Shown here: positions 11,156-25,058 of the stretch, one piece after another | How the letters are laid out: each line of letters opens with the position of its first letter | How positions within the stretch are numbered: the stretch's first letter is position 1 | Source: Chimonanthus salicifolius | Taxonomy: Eukaryota > Streptophyta > Magnoliopsida > Laurales > Calycanthaceae | Assembly (NCBI GenBank): GCA_013350335.1 | Contig: CM023534.1 | Location: 3,534,001-3,598,000 of the forward strand | Direction: 5' to 3' | DNA length: 64,000 nucleotides | The notes under the pieces: model-generated | What the model saw: only the letters and a program-made list of their open reading frames with translations | Told to the model about the DNA's origin: nothing | Database searches by the model: none | Position numbers and translations under genes: made by a program

Positions 11156-14100
11156 TCAATCACGCTCACTTATGGCTGTCAAGTGCTCATCAATCTCCTC
11201 TGTTGACAGCACTCTGAAAACAGGATTCTCTTTCCCCACAACCCCGACCTGTTAATCAGCCATCAAGAAAACAGTTAAAAAGTTTTGATGTGTTCTCACA
11301 AGGAAGAATCTAAAACTTCTGTATGTTCCACTCTGCCAGCCATAAAACTAAATGTCAGTTCCATACAGAAATTAGATGTACTGAAAAGCAGTGAACTTGC
11401 AGACATGGTATCTAGCTCCACACCCAATTGACAAGAAGGCATCAAAGATAAATTGAATCTGATGAGCAATAGCTTTGAAAGCAAAATTTGGATGCTTCAA
11501 GTTTTAATTAGAACAATGACCTAAATTGCAGATGGCATTCATTTTTTTGGAGGCTTTTCTAAGTTGGAAGAACATGATTGAATATGCCACAAACAGAGAC
11601 ACCTATTCAGAGTCAAAATGGTACAGCACATTGTTCAATAACAAATCCTATGTGCGTCCCCTCAGGAAAGATTATGTAGTTGCCTGACACAAATACTCGA
11701 CAACTACTCACCATTCGTAGGGTCTCAGAATTGGATGGATAACTACGGCTATGCACAACAAATCAGGTGACAGGAGAAAAAGGTGAGTCCAAATTCACTA
11801 CAGCTGAACCCCACTAAAAGTTCACAAATGCAGTCCGCTCACTGCATCATTCCTAGTCAAAATGTTCAAGAATTTCACGAAACCAGGCCATATAGATAAT
11901 CTAGCAACATTTAAAAAAAGTACCAAAAACTCATTACAAGTTGTGAGACTTTACCGAGAATTTGTAACAGTACCTATGATCTCTCACTTTTGCATGAGAA
12001 ACTGTGAAAATAGCGTAAGATGCGAAACTTGCTGTAATTGGTGCTGTATGTAATTCCCATTCATAGGTCAGCTGATGCTGCAAACACTCGTGTTTACTGG
12101 AGTGTGTGTGTGTGTGTATTTCGTCTGTGCACAGTTGCACATGTGTGAATGTTGTGTTGAGCCTCAAGTGGGGCCCACCTGGGCCCTATTTTCACACCAA
12201 ACCGATTCCACCCAATGCTACCCCATAAATTGAATCCCTATCTAACTTGAACCTATTCTGAGTTGATTCATCATTGCATTGAAATCCATGCAAAACTGCC
12301 TGCAATTGAATCCAAGACCAGCACCTGATCTAGTTCAATTTCTTATTTTGTGTCTTTTATTTTCCTTTTCTTTACCATGCATTCCTCAGTGTATCCCAAG
12401 AATCCACTATCTTTTATAGTCATCCAAGAATTTACCATCACAGAAGACATTTTGTGACAATGCCTCAAATCACAAGGGTATGGAGCATTATTTAAGACCA
12501 CCACTTCGGGGGGGATGATACAGTTTGTCTGCCTTCTCCACCAAATGATCACCAGTTAATATTGATGAGAGAGTTATTTCCATTTCACTCAAAAAAATTA
12601 TGCAAACCATGAGAAATTTAGGATACATTACAATGACCTAATTCTCTTTTGTTGAAAAAACTTAACAATGACAAGCAGTAATAGATCACAGTTACAATAT
12701 ATGGAAAAACTTTTTTCAAACATACAATTAGTTCAATAACTTCAAGATGATTTCCTCAAAAAGTATGATCTAAAATTTAAACATAAGTGTATATTTAAGA
12801 ACAATACCTCAATTTCGGTGGCCTTAAAATCCTCTTGTAAAACAGATTGAAGAGCAGAAATTGCAGTCTAAATAACAAAAAAGCACTGATCAGTCCATTA
12901 AATGATGATATGTACAATGAAAAAGGGTGAAAACTCATGTAAATGCACTGAATCAATCCAACAAATGTCATCCCAACCATTCTGAACTATAATGGGCCCA
13001 AAATCTGATTGCAACCTAGCCAGAGTGACATTCTATTGAGAGAAGTTACATCAGTCAAGGGAAAAGACAGTTTCCATTTAGAACCGACATTACGAAGCCC
13101 TCAAAGGGTTAAAATAAACATTATAGAAAGCAGCCATGCCATGGCCTCCCCTATGCCAACAATATTGTGAGGTATTTCTGAAGCAAACTATTCCAGATTA
13201 AATTTGCAACCATGCACACCAACAGGAAAAGAAATGCATTTAATTAAGTGTAAATTTGAAACATGTCAAGAAACATTTTAAAAGGGCATTTACCTGCACG
13301 GTCTCCTCATAAGAGAATGAAGGATCATTTTTCATTTTCTTCTCCAGGAAATTTATTGCCTCTTGCTCTTTTAGACCGGCACTTGTAGCCTGAAAGGAGC
13401 AAGCGAATAAGAATGGGTTTCAATTAATACAAAAGTGGTACTTCTCCAATTCCTTCAATCGATGTTCATCATTATTGAGAGTCCAAAACTTAAGCTATGT
13501 TTAACGTGTTGGTACTTTGAGAGCAGAGTCAAATGCTTTTGTTACTTTTAAAATTCTCTACAAAATGAGTAACATGTACAGGAATAAGAGTATGGCATTA
13601 AAGCATGGAATTGATGACTTAAAACTTAGATCTACACTGTGTCAATGGCTCAAATATATGAAAGGAGTGTTAAATTAGTCTCGAGCTTTAGCCCTTTTTT
13701 TTTTGACAAAATGTCCTCGAACTTTAGCTTTTACTTGTTAATTCTATTAACTATCATTGACCATTCAACAATTATTGGGCACACTATCTGTCAATTTGAC
13801 CATAACTTCACTTACCTTCCAGCATTTGCTTGATATCGTTGCCACTTAATGATCCTTACTGAAACCATCAATGTCAACATAATCCTCCTTGCCCATCAGA
13901 GCTTTTTCCCATCAACAGGGTCGCTTTCTAAGTTCTTCGCTCAACCATACAAAAACCCAACTTATATATATTCATTACCTTCATCACTCCACAATCTACA
14001 ATGTCCTTACATGCCACTTGCTCCAAATCCATATAACATCCTTTCAGCCTTCTCAGAGTCTTTATATATGTAACCCTTAAATTTTTGCCACCAGTCCATC

Positions 14101-17100
14101 TTAACATATGCATCTATGTCACATAGAACAAGAACAAAGCATCAAAATCCAACACCAATACGAGGTGTTGGACTCGACCATCCCAAAACACAGGATTTAT
14201 GGATGCAGCATAATATATAAATAATTATAAATTTGTTTATTTTAAAATGAAAAAAGGGCATGAAAATAATAGCAATAAAAATAATATGACAATTTTACTC
14301 CAAACAATCAAGTGGCAAATAATCAATAAAAAAACAAGGCTGGTGATATTTTTGTCATCTTCGGAAACAATGTTACCAAGTATTAGAAGAATCATGACAA
14401 ATCCAGCACTCCTACGCATGTGTGCACGTGTTTCAAAGAATTTGTGCTACATGGTATGTCGCACATTCTATATCTTCTTGATACTTCTTAATTGTCCAGA
14501 CACCTAATAAATTGCTACATTAAAGAAATGAACCCTTAATTGACATGGAACTTAATGATTGCACAGAAAGTCACTGTTCCAACTTTGCTTGCCTGGCACG
14601 AATCTTACTTGATCCAAACTACACTACATTTTGTTCTATAGTAGCAAGTAACAAAGTCAGTCATAGTAAGGTGCTGAGTCATTTTCAATTATAACCAATT
14701 TAGCCTCCTTGATATCAGACCCACTAAGTTACACCACATATTCTATTGTTGTTCAACTTATAATTCTTCAACCATTGCCTCCGTACTTTGCCCCACATAG
14801 TTCCAGGTTATGATCTTGTTGATTATGTGAATGGTTAGACCTTGTCATGTTAAACTCAAGTAGATGATGTGGATCTCACTTTTATTTGCAAGACTTTGAA
14901 GCAATACCATGAATATCCAGTACGTTTAGCAAGATTTTGGGGGGTGGGGCATTTCTTGGCTGGTTTCATTTTCTATTATATTTGACTTGCTCTCACTTTT
15001 CCTTTTCTGCCTTCGGGTCTAAGCCTCTTATACCCCGTATGTGCACTTGTAAATATTATCTTCATTAATCTATTCAACCTTTGTTACCATTCAAAAAAAA
15101 AAAAGAAAAAAGCAATACCATGAATAGAATTTATATATTGAAAAAAAAAAGACACATCAACATAATCACCCTTCAATTCCATTGATATACGAAACATCTA
15201 CTAAGTATATGAGCACTGTACTAGTGCATTTACAAGTGCCTCATTTTACCTCAACACCAAAAATGAGCTAAAGAAATCCACTATGTATATCCCTCACATG
15301 TTCAAATCCAAATCTTTGTGCATCTTCCTAATCTACCGAACAACTATCCTCCTTTACCTCAACACCAAAAATGAACTAAGGAAATCAAGTATGTATATCC
15401 CTCACATGTTCAAATCCAATCTTTGTGCATCTTCCTAATCTCCTGAACAATCACCCACAAGACTCTAATTGCATTGGCAAAATCCCTTCCAATTATCAGA
15501 TTACCTCCCATATGTTCCTTGAAAACATTCAGAGCTTCCCTGATTGCACATAACTCATTGGTGATGCGGTGCATCCTCCATGCACAAGATTCTACAAGTT
15601 GCTATTCCCGTTATTTACTATTTTCGTCTTTGTAGCAAGTTGATAGTCCCGTTATTTACTATTTCGTATTTGTATTTTGTGTTAGTAAGTGGAAGGTTTA
15701 TATAAGTTGTAGCCCTATGAGGCAAAAACATACGATTCATGAATAAAGATTGAGATTTTCGCAAAATACCTTTCCAAGGTGCGATTTTCAGATTACGAGA
15801 GTGATTCCTTAAGCTAGAAGCTTGGCGTGAGGCTTGGTGTGAGGCCCTATTTCTGATTCAGGTATTTCTCTCTCTTTATATCTCTCTTCTCCTCTTTTCT
15901 TTATTCCTTCTTCACCTTCGATCCCCTTCCCTTCTTCCATATGCGATCCCCTTCCCTTCTTCCATAGCTTTCGGAAACCGTTCCCTGTATCGAATCCCTT
16001 TCTCCGTGCTTCCCCCTCTTTCGTTTCCTTTTCTTTCCCTCTTTGTTTTACCCTAACACCCTATACCCATCGTGAAACCACTTAAACTTTAGCCAATTCC
16101 ATTGTAAATTCACACGTGCCTTTCTAGTCAAAGCCATTCCATTCCCTTTTTATTTATTTTATCTTAATGGGTTTGATTACATTATATTTCAAGAATTTAC
16201 ATGAGTATCTGAGATAAATTTTTATTAATTAATTACATATATTAATTTAGATTTTAATTTCAGCCCATGTTAGTTTTATGGTGCATTATTTTCATCCCTT
16301 TTAATTTTTAGGGACCACATTAGGCATTTAGGGTCACTCTATTAGTTGTCCTGCATCAATTGGATTCCACGGATTCTAGTTCCAAGAAACAACCCAAGAA
16401 CAAATATTAGGTGATCTGGTCCAAATTTAGATTTAAAAAGAAAAAAAAATGAGACAGACATGCACATGCAAACACACACTCTAGTGGGAAGAGGCTTAGA
16501 TTCCTTAGCTTTACACCCACATGCATCTAGACACAGAAACCCTAAGTACAAAGGCTCAAGATCCTTATTCAGTGTTTACACGCTCCTCTAAAAGCCATTC
16601 CAATGCTTCTAGTACACAGATTTCTTCTCAAAACCTAGCATCCATTCTTACCTCACATTTGTTTAATATGAAAGAGACAATTTGAAGTGACTGTCAAATA
16701 AATCTTGACTATTTGTTTGTTGGGCAGTTGTAATCTTCTTTCATCTTAGCAAGAAAAAAAAAATCATCAAAAATGGCTAAAACAATTTTTAAAAAAAAAA
16801 GAAATAATTCTAAGATTTCACTTGGTGAATTAAAAGATTTGAACAATAGTATTAAAAAATAGGAAAAGAGATTTTAATATTAGATTTGGTCCTTTGGAAG
16901 GATTTGGTCCACCATTATCTTCTTATTATCTAAAAATAGAGGAAATTCGAGAAAAAAAAGACTAAAAATAGGAAAAGCGTTTTATGAGTGGAGAATGAGG
17001 AATTTGATTGGTCTTAACATGATAAATCACACCCTCAAGAATAGTTAGAGATGATAATTTTTTTTTTTTTTTTTTGAGATAGCACACCTTCAAGAATATT

Positions 17101-18638
17101 ACTTCAACATAAACATGACAAACTTTTAATATGAAAGACAAATGTCACAGCAATGTCTTCAAATACCTTGTGACCAAAAAAATGGCCCGCTGGATCACAC
17201 TTGAAGAGTTGGGGGCCCTTCTCTTCATCAATACTCAAAACCATTGCAGCTTCATAGTTCAAAATGAAGAAGTATCAGAGAGAATAGAACAGCAATAAAA
17301 CTGAACTACGTAAGCTCTTTAAGCATATTGCATTCAACAAATCTATGTATTCGAGGATGGGGGAAGAATGTTAAACAGTAGGGAGGCTGGCAACAGACCT
17401 ACTCCAAGTGGTCTCATGTATGCATGTTGAGTATAGATTTGGGATTTATCTGCTACCCTGCACATATATTTAAGAAAAACAGAATTAGTAGAGCATTCAA
17501 CTAAACACTTGTTGAAGTTATTGAATCATTTTTAAGGCCAACCAGATATACCAATAAAGTATGATAAAAAAGCCAAAAAGTAACTTACCCACAACATAAC
17601 AAACAAAAATTATTTGAAAATGAGCCATGAACCTTTAGGAGCCTAACTTCTGGAGCTAAATTGGAACTCAGGAGTTCTCAAATAAGAATGGTTAGATTTT
17701 TTTTTTTTTAAACGAAATAAGAATGGTTGGATTGAAGTACTTCAAGGTATGGAATCAAATCTTGGTTGAGTCAGCTAGATTTCACACATTAGCAAGCTAG
17801 TTCACATATAATGGCTTGCAGTTGCTTCATGCATGATTTGCCAAGTTGCAACAAGGAATAAAAAATGGCTAAAATTGGTCAAGTTGTTTTTTTTTTAATG
17901 GGTCAAGTTGTGAAAGTGTCTCTAGCCTAAAAGAACCTAAAACAGCAGACGACATTTTTTTAACAACATTAACTTCAAAGTTGAGGACTCGTATAAGATA
18001 GATTCTATGGTTTTGTATCTATTTGTTCTTTTTATGTTTTCTGGTTTTCTCAAAATTGGTAAAATAATTCCTAGGTCATTCTGTTGGGCTAAAATTTCTA
18101 CTGCTAAGGACATGGACCATTGTGTTGGGTTGAAGTTTCTCCTATTAAGGACATGGGAATATTTTAAAAGGTTTTCCTGTTATAACATTATTATCACCTT
18201 TATTGTGCACTCCCGGTGCTTTTTCTTTTAATGCCTCAATAGTTACCATTTCAAAAAAAAATTATTATCATCATCATCAAAGCCAATGCCCCATCCATCT
18301 TATGTCAGTTTTTTATTTCTACTTTTCCACTAAACAGTTTTCCAATTAAATATTGAACAAATTCCCACTATATGATACTTAAGTTCCCCTTGTGCTTGTA
18401 CAAGACTTCTGCTTCATGTTTTAGTCTTTTTGGTATATCATGCATACAAATGATAGAGACAGGAATTTATATTTGGATTCTTTGAATGTTGACTAAAATG
18501 ATTCTATAAATTATTAAAAAAATAGCCGGCATTGAACTTTTAGTTGCAGAAATACCACAATGCAAACAACAAGGCAAACCACACCAGAACACTGAACCTC
18601 TGGAACAAATGAGCTTTAGAGCCAAACACAGACACGCA

Positions 18639-18671
<33 letters not shown>

Positions 18672-21600
18672 GTGAAAAATATAAATCTTTTTTTTTTTTT
18701 TTTATTATGTGGAAAATATAAATCTTCATTACCCATTCAAATGCATAGCAGGATTTTGGAAGAAAAAAATGTCCAAAGATGTGAATATTTTTCCAATAAA
18801 TAGAAAATACATGAAAATACAAGGTTAGAGAAAGAGGGACTGAGGAAAAGCAATCCTACCACTTTGCCAATACATCCACAGGCATTTCATATCCCCATTT
18901 AAAACGGAATTCTGCTGCTTCTTTCCTAGCCTGTTGGACTAAAGACCTTGCATCGGCTGGAAATGATAGAAGAGTTAAGAACATCAACAAACCGCACTCC
19001 AATAACAAAAAAACAATAACTGCAAGCCTCTTTTTTTTGTTCATTTTTTGGGTTGCAAACAGCTCACACTTCAGGCATGTAAACGTAAGGAACCTCCAAC
19101 GACAGACAGAACAATCAAAGATACACCAAATCAAATCACTAATCCAAAATGAAATTGTAAAAATGCCCATATCAAACTGATTGTCATATTGGTTAATAGT
19201 TAAATCTATCCTAGTTTCACAAGGAAAAAATGATCGTTTCTGTTCCCTTTTACTCCAATGTTCAACATTGTAAGTTTGATGTGCACATTACTTGCATCCC
19301 ATAACCATCATCAGTCTTTTTCCCATCTAAGGTCCATATTTTGAGTTCTATATTTCCAATTTCCACTCCACCCCATCAAAAATCATGGTTTCCATCACTC
19401 CAAATCTATCATGTCTTTTTTTGCCACGTCAATAATCTAGGGATAAGATTACAATGACCTCCCTTTCTGCTAGTGTCTTCTACTTGTAACCCTTGAATTT
19501 TTGCACAAGTTGTATTTGTTCTTCTACATATATGCCCAAAGCATTGTAAACATTCTCTCATCTTTTCTTCCATCGAGGCAGCCCTTAGATTTGTCTTTTA
19601 ATGTTTACTACACACATACACCTTAATACACAATAACCTGCCCACAAAAGGCCTCTAGAAAATCCTCAAAGCTTCTATATTGCTGACAACTCCACCAAAT
19701 TAAATTATTAACTCTTGTTGGCCCTAACAAGCGGCATTGGATTTCAACTTTATCGTTGTAATAGTGTGATGTGGGCATTGTCACAAGTAACATTCACAAT
19801 CATGAAGACCCACCAGAAATGGTGGGACCCATGTGAGCTTTCTACTCCAATTACACAATAGAATTGATATTGGAAAGAGGGGGCCAAAGAAAGCGCCCAC
19901 TTGCACAGCCCATATGAGTGTCCAATGGGTCTAGGCTTCTTATGGCATGTTGTGGCCTTAAAAGCCCACTTTAAGAGGCCCATTTACTGCAAGGAATCCA
20001 CTTGGACGAATTTGACATGTCATCACCTACATGGAAGCCATGTCATCAAATTATCCTAATTTTTAGTTGCCAAAGAATCCTCTCATTCTTGGAAGCATGG
20101 CGCATGAATGATCAAATTTTATAGTGCCTCAATGAAAATGGAATTGAGAGCAAGGGCCAAAACTGCTTGGAGAAATTTTGGAGTCCTCAACTCAAAGGGG
20201 TTGGAGTGATGGCTAGGAACCCGCCTCAGGAAACGGAAGTTCTGAGTTCGATTCCCACTTCACCCCAAAGGACCACTCTTCGTAAATTTACCCAATGTAT
20301 GTAGGCAGGGAGGCTTGCACATGCCCCGTGGATTAGTCGAGTTCTCTAAGAGGCCTGGAAACCTTGGTCATAAAAAAAATGGAGTCCTCAAACTTAGGGT
20401 CTCAAAAAGCCAATTAGCGTGTGAGAATTATCAAGGAACAATTGAGAAATTTTGTTTTCTTTTCATTTACCATGTAGTAAAAATGCATGGCACAATTGGA
20501 TGGTTGAATGGAGAGAAAAGTGGAAGAGCAAAGGGGAATGGCATGTGAATGAGGAAGGAAGGAGGAAGCATTGGCCGTAGGTGATCCTTGAAGGTGGGGA
20601 TTTTGGAAAAACAACATAGGACTTGAGGCGTGTGAAGTGAGAGCAACGGCTTTAAAAGCATCCTGGCTTTTAGGATTTTAGAGAACTTTGAGGAAAATAG
20701 CGTGGAAGCAACATGCATGGACGGTTTCCTCTTTATTTGCAGTGTAATTTTCTTTTCTTTTTCTATGGGCCACACTCACATTATAAATAAGAGTGCAGGC
20801 CCACTGATTGTAGACATGAATATGGATGAAGTACATTAGAGCTTTGAGATTGGTTCCTCTCCAATTTGGTGAGTTTTATTTTGATAAATTTCAGCAAATT
20901 CATTTTGTTTTTAATTAATTCTTGCTTTCAATTTTCGATCATGTCATTTTAATTTCGAATTTATGATTGGCATTGCAATTAATTAAAGCATAATTAATTT
21001 TGTGTGAATTAAATTGAGGCAAAGCCTATGTCAATTTTATTCTGGTGAGAACTGTTGACCTAGGTGGGATTTAGGGACTTCGATTATTTCTTTGTTGAGT
21101 GAAATTTTATTGGTTCCTCTAATCAATTTTCGGGGACCCCTATAAAATTGGGCTGGATTGAAATTAGTGTTTGGTGATCAATTTTGATTTCCTTCGCTCT
21201 GTAACTTTGATTTCTTAGAGAGAACACACGCACAGCACGCACACGCGCACAACACACACACACAAGTTTCATCAAATTTCCATATGAGGAGACACTAACA
21301 AGATAAGCCTCTAGCACATTCCATATGTGCTCATTGTTGCAACCAATTGTGAGTTCAAGTCATTGCATCATCTAAAAAGAACCTATTTAGGAAATTTATA
21401 GCTATATACTAGCACATCTATTTGCAATACCACCTTCTAAGTTGTCCATGAACCCTCCAAAAATTGGGCAGGCCGAAAAGAGATAAACCATGATCCGAGG
21501 GGAAAAAATGGATGCCCATAGAAATGCATGACAAGAGCCTGTAGCACTTGTAATCCCTAGAGGTTGCATGTTTAATGTAAACAGTTCCAAATATGAAGGA

Positions 21601-22722
21601 TTGCTAAATCAAAGCTGCCCTATGGTCCGGTCCATATTCAACATATACACATGAAAGGTACTAACTTCAGTAGATAGGGCCATTTAGTTAAGATCTATCA
21701 GATGGAAGGTTTAGATTCAAATTGCAAGTAGATAGACAATTGACATACTATTACCCTTGTGCAGTCACATAAATGCTGGATCCACACATACAACTATAAT
21801 TATAAGTAGCAAAAATCATAAAAGGCATCCACTGTTTAAAAAGAAAAAAGGAAAATATAAAAGAGAAACCTGTCATGCCCGTCGCTAGCAACCCAGTGTA
21901 TTTAGTTATGGGAAAAAGATGTGTAACGCTTGTTTGATCCAAAAGCTTATCCTGCACCCATCATGAAAACAGTGTCAGATAAAAGCCGAAGCTGAATCAA
22001 TGACACCCTCCCACAAAAAAAAAACCTTTTGAGATGGAAACCGTCACAGCAAAATGTCACGGCATCGTCACAAAATACTAACCGGAACCTTCTTCTGTGT
22101 AACAACACATACAGAATCCTTCCCTCGAACACCTATTGATGTGATCCCAGACGCCTTCACTGCCTTAAATGCATATTCTGCGCGTTTCATGAAAGTGATT
22201 AAAAAAAAAGTCAATGATACCTATAGAACTCATCTAAAACACCAAGAGAAAAGGATACATTTACATTCCCTAGTGATAAACAAAGTTCATCTTTTCTGGC
22301 AACAAGAAAAATTTAGTCTCTCTCTATTGGATTCATCTAAGCCCTAGAGAAATAGATCAATTCCCATGGTAACGTCAGAAGTCAAAGATAACACTAGAAA
22401 ATAGTTAAAAATCTTTTTTGGCACCAATACACTATATTCTGCACGCTTGCGGATATATGCTCTAATCGATTCATCTAAACCCTAGAGAATTATATCAATT
22501 CGTCATTTTCTAAGAAATCAAAGAAAAACCTATAAAATCAAGCAAAGGCTGTGTTCTCTTCGAAAAAACCTCGAGCCTGCATTGATCTGGGATACTTGAA
22601 AAGCGGAAAGAAGCTGAGAAAGAGAGAAGAAGGAAAAAATACATACCAACTTGGTAGAGGCGACCTTCTGGAGAGAAGATGGTAATGTGGCGATCATAAC
22701 CAGCTCCAGTTCCTCGACTCAT
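11156..22722 (-). CDS. PAA: 20S proteasome subunit alpha type-6 (PAA), complete, nine exons
   Basis: Structural subunit of the outer alpha ring of the 20S proteasome, acting in cytosol and nucleus. Exons in transcript order: 22722-22647, 22177-22083, 21951-21870, 18956-18860, 17457-17399, 17249-17167, 13389-13294, 12867-12808, 11248-11156. They sum to 741 bp, 246 codons plus stop, the usual length for this subunit. All introns are GT-AG and in phase. The start [20 protein letters not shown] gives the A-type proteasome N-terminal signature (about residues 9-31, YDRHITIF...YQVEYAFKAV). Further matches: [84 protein letters not shown], and the C-terminus [14 protein letters not shown]. Alpha subunits lack the catalytic threonine, as here. 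Upstream in-frame codons were rejected because homologues begin at MSRG. Introns 3 (2.9 kb) and 6 (3.8 kb) are swollen by repeats. Confidence 0.97.
14935..15115 (+). mobile_element. LINE 3'-end fragment
   Basis: Sequence ending ttcattaatctattcaacc ... ttaccattc followed by an A-run resembles the poly-A end of the LINE at 1-1670. It lies in PAA intron 6. No coding remnant is left. Confidence 0.45.
15247..15460. repeat. Tandem duplication inside LINE remnant, 108-bp period
   Basis: The segment starting tacctcaacaccaaaaatga occurs at about 15247 and again at about 15355, each followed by tatatccctcacatgttcaa and ctttgtgcatcttcctaatct. It partly overlaps the RNase H remnant on the - strand. Confidence 0.8.
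15400..15570 (-). mobile_element. LINE RNase H fragment in PAA intron 6
   Basis: The - strand reads [19 protein letters not shown] then [16 protein letters not shown] and [13 protein letters not shown], recognisable as the LINE RNase H segment also seen at 4390-4520. Isolated and non-functional. Confidence 0.65.
15560..15862 (+). mobile_element. Possible Copia-type solo or partial LTR
   Basis: Contains tttatataag (TATA-like) near 15700, then gaataaagattgagattttcg near 15740 (AATAAA plus the usual Copia LTR context) and ends near ctatttctgattca. It begins where the LINE RNase H fragment breaks off. A target duplication could not be found, so the boundaries are guesses. Confidence 0.35.
18010..18261 (+). 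mobile_element. LINE 3'-end fragment
   Basis: Ends with cactcccggtgctttttctt ... agttaccatttc followed by an A-run, nearly the same ending as the LINE at 1-1670 (cacctttggtgcttttaat ... ttaccatttc-A). Located in PAA intron 4. Confidence 0.55.
18636..18672. repeat. Compound microsatellite (CA)n(GA)n
   Basis: An uninterrupted run of CA then GA dinucleotides in PAA intron 4, followed by a poly-T run near 18690-18705. Confidence 0.95.
20179..20391 (+). mobile_element. SINE (Au-like) with 12-bp target duplication
   Basis: The element 20191-20379 has a tRNA-like head with ggttggagtgatggctagg and the Pol III box B gagttcgattccc, a body with gtatgtagg and tgcacatgccccg, and the 3' module gtggattagtcgag ... 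aaaccttggtcat ending in an A-run. It is flanked by identical tggagtcctcaa at 20179-20190 and 20380-20391. It lies in PAA intron 3. The 3' gattagtcg module is the one I associate with plant Au SINEs (family knowledge, not searched). Confidence 0.9.
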
Positions 22723-22923
22723 GATCGGATCGCTTGAATTCTCGTAGATTTGGAGATTTGGGGTTTGCAGAGTAAAAGCTTCAGTTCTAAGAAAGGTGAA
22801 ACGGCGAGAGCCGAAGGATGGTTTATATGCTTTTCTTGGGAAAGAAGACGGGCCTCGATATCCGAGTTCCGACCCGCCTCGACTCGACTCGAAATTTTGT
22901 AGGGCCAGCTTAAGAAACCGATT

Positions 22924-22947
22924 GGTCGGGTCGGGTCGGGTCGGGTT
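22924..22947. repeat. (GGTCG)n short tandem repeat upstream of PAA
   Basis: Four to five perfect tandem GGTCG units about 200 bp upstream of the PAA start codon, on the opposite strand to the gene. Possibly promoter-proximal; no known factor site is claimed. Confidence 0.85.
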
Positions 22948-24126
22948 AGACCGGGACTTTGAAGGCTTCAAAGTTCACCTCGAATCATGGATCAGGCTCA
23001 TGATTTTTCACTTGATCTCATCTGGCGTAAATATATACTAATTTGTGAAAGTATTTTTTTATTCTGATACACACTTAAGAAATTCAATTAAAAATTGTAT
23101 TTGACATTGTTTTTCTATTTTTAGTTTTATTTAAAAAAATTATTGTATATATTGAAAGTAGACTCAATGGCCTACTGTCACTTAAATATTCATCTATAAT
23201 GAATCTTAACGGTTAAAATTGATATACATTTTTGAAAAAAATCAAAGACGCTTAGTAACTTTAATTGTTATAATCAAATGGCTAAAAATTGAATTTTGAT
23301 CTGAAAATTCATTCACAGTAGGTCATCAAGTCAACTTTAAATATCTATAGTTGGATTTTTAACTAAAGAAACAAAAATTGTCAGGTATGACTCAGTGACT
23401 GGTGGCATTTGAAGTGATAAACATAGACATGAGTATAAAAAGGATGGTGAGAAACTCATAAATATTTCATTCATTTAATTAATAAATTTTTCATATATAC
23501 AACTTGTTTGGTAGTAAAAAGAGTGAAAAACATGTATATACAAAAGCAAACTTTAAAAATAAATAAAATACAAATTATTTCAGTAGCTCATTTTATCAAA
23601 ACCCAGAATCCATCTTATTCTTTTCATGAAATCCTTATTTGGTAATTATATATTTCATGAAATCAAACAAGTTAACCTCAAATAAAGGAAACTCTGCCAT
23701 GGTTACCTTTTTATTTTCGCCTTCATCAGATGATTCTGAAGAGGTTCGTCATGAAGAATTATCATTCTTCCACTTTGAACAGGCAACCTATGACATGGAT
23801 TTTTTAAATCTTAAGCTATTTATAATTTGGGTAGAGTTAAATCGATTCACATTTCGTAATTAAATAGATAATTGATTCTATATAAATTATATTAATATGT
23901 TTTAAGAAACGAGATATGCTAAAACAAAATAATGATAAACATTTAAATCTAAAAATATTGAATAAAGATATAAAAAATGAAGAGTGTGTTTATATTCGAG
24001 CGAATTGAGTTATACAAAGCATGACGTTAGTACAACTCAAATAAAAATGGGTCAAATTTTTTTTTTTTTCCTTATGGCTGAGACTGTGTCCATATTTTGG
24101 ATGAATTAGATTAGTTTGCCTACATT

Positions 24127-24345
24127 TTATTTTATTTTTAGGTCTATAGGTGTCCAAGCATCGCTCCTGATTAGTCCCTTGAATATATGAACCCTCCTTT
24201 ATCCATATCGGATAATTCGATAGGACCTTATTCTATACATATTCTCATGGGAAATTACCCTTCATTGAGGCTCTCATAATTTGAATCCAAGACCTCCCTC
24301 TAGAGATCTTGCTCCTCAACCAACAAGGATAACCCTCATTGGAGT
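24127..24345 (-). mobile_element. SINE remnant, Au-like, - strand
   Basis: Read on the - strand: a head with ttggttgaggagcaagatc and box B-like aggtcttggattcaaat, then the 3' module gggactaatcaggagcgatg and cttggacacc, followed by an A-rich tail (taaaaataaaataaaat). The module order agrees with the SINE at 20191-20379. Confidence 0.6.
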
Positions 24346-24898
24346 AGGATATATAAATCAAAATTCGTTATATGAGTTTGATTATGCTTATACAGTATAC
24401 ACAAATAATTGTTTACTAACTGAGCATATAGTATTAATAATTGGTGAGTGTCTATTGCTGTAAATATATAAGTTGTGAATTTGAATAATAATATGACATT
24501 ATATAAACAATTGTTCTGTAAAAAAAAGAACTACCAAATTTAATTATGAATGCCATATTGTCATTCTATTTATATGTAAGAAATATGAATTTGACCGTCA
24601 TTATAACATATGATAGATAAGCCTCTTCTCAATTATAACAACATATCCTAAGTTTAAAATAAATAAAATAAATTTTTCGACCATCTCTTCTCCAACTTGA
24701 CTGGAATGAAGCAATCTCTCCCTCCTTCCCCCAAGCAAACACACCCAAAGCATTTTGTCTTAAAAATGTATGGTTTTATTAGGATCCCATTCAGCTAAGC
24801 GCCTTTTGGAATTGGAAAAAGTCCCTTTTTTTTAAAAAAGAATTGATGTTAATAATAATTTTACTCAAACATAACTATTTTTTAAAAGGTATGACAAA

Positions 24899-25058
24899 TC
24901 CAAGATTCTCACCTCTCCTTGAGTACGAGAGCATTGGATAAGACTCTGAATGCACCTAGTCCCTTGCAAGCCACGGCCATCGAGTGATTACATGACTCGA
25001 ACTTAAGACTTCTAGTTCTTAAGCCAAAGTATCTGCCACTTGAATTACTCATGTGAAG
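24899..25058 (-). mobile_element. tRNA-derived SINE-like repeat, second family, copy 1
   Basis: On the - strand: gagtaattcaagtggcag, then acttaagttcgagtc-type box B near 24995-25010, ending near tactcaaggagaggtgag. The same layout recurs at 46233-46396 with moderate divergence, which marks it as a dispersed repeat. Confidence 0.55.

Noticed and set aside
15247..15460. Short direct repeats considered as a CRISPR-like array
   Set aside because: Only two copies of a 108-bp unit in a plant LINE remnant; a tandem duplication.
20191..20379. Possible tRNA gene (box A and B present)
   Set aside because: No complete cloverleaf or acceptor stem; it has an A-tail and a target duplication, hence a SINE.
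19800..21120. Possible LTR or nested gene leader in PAA intron 3
   Set aside because: A TATA-like stretch is present near 20783, but no paired repeats, duplication or coding sequence could be found.
22510..22971. 153-codon open frame including the PAA first exon
   Set aside because: Only 22647-22722 is coding; upstream codons have no family match and the downstream part reads through the intron donor.
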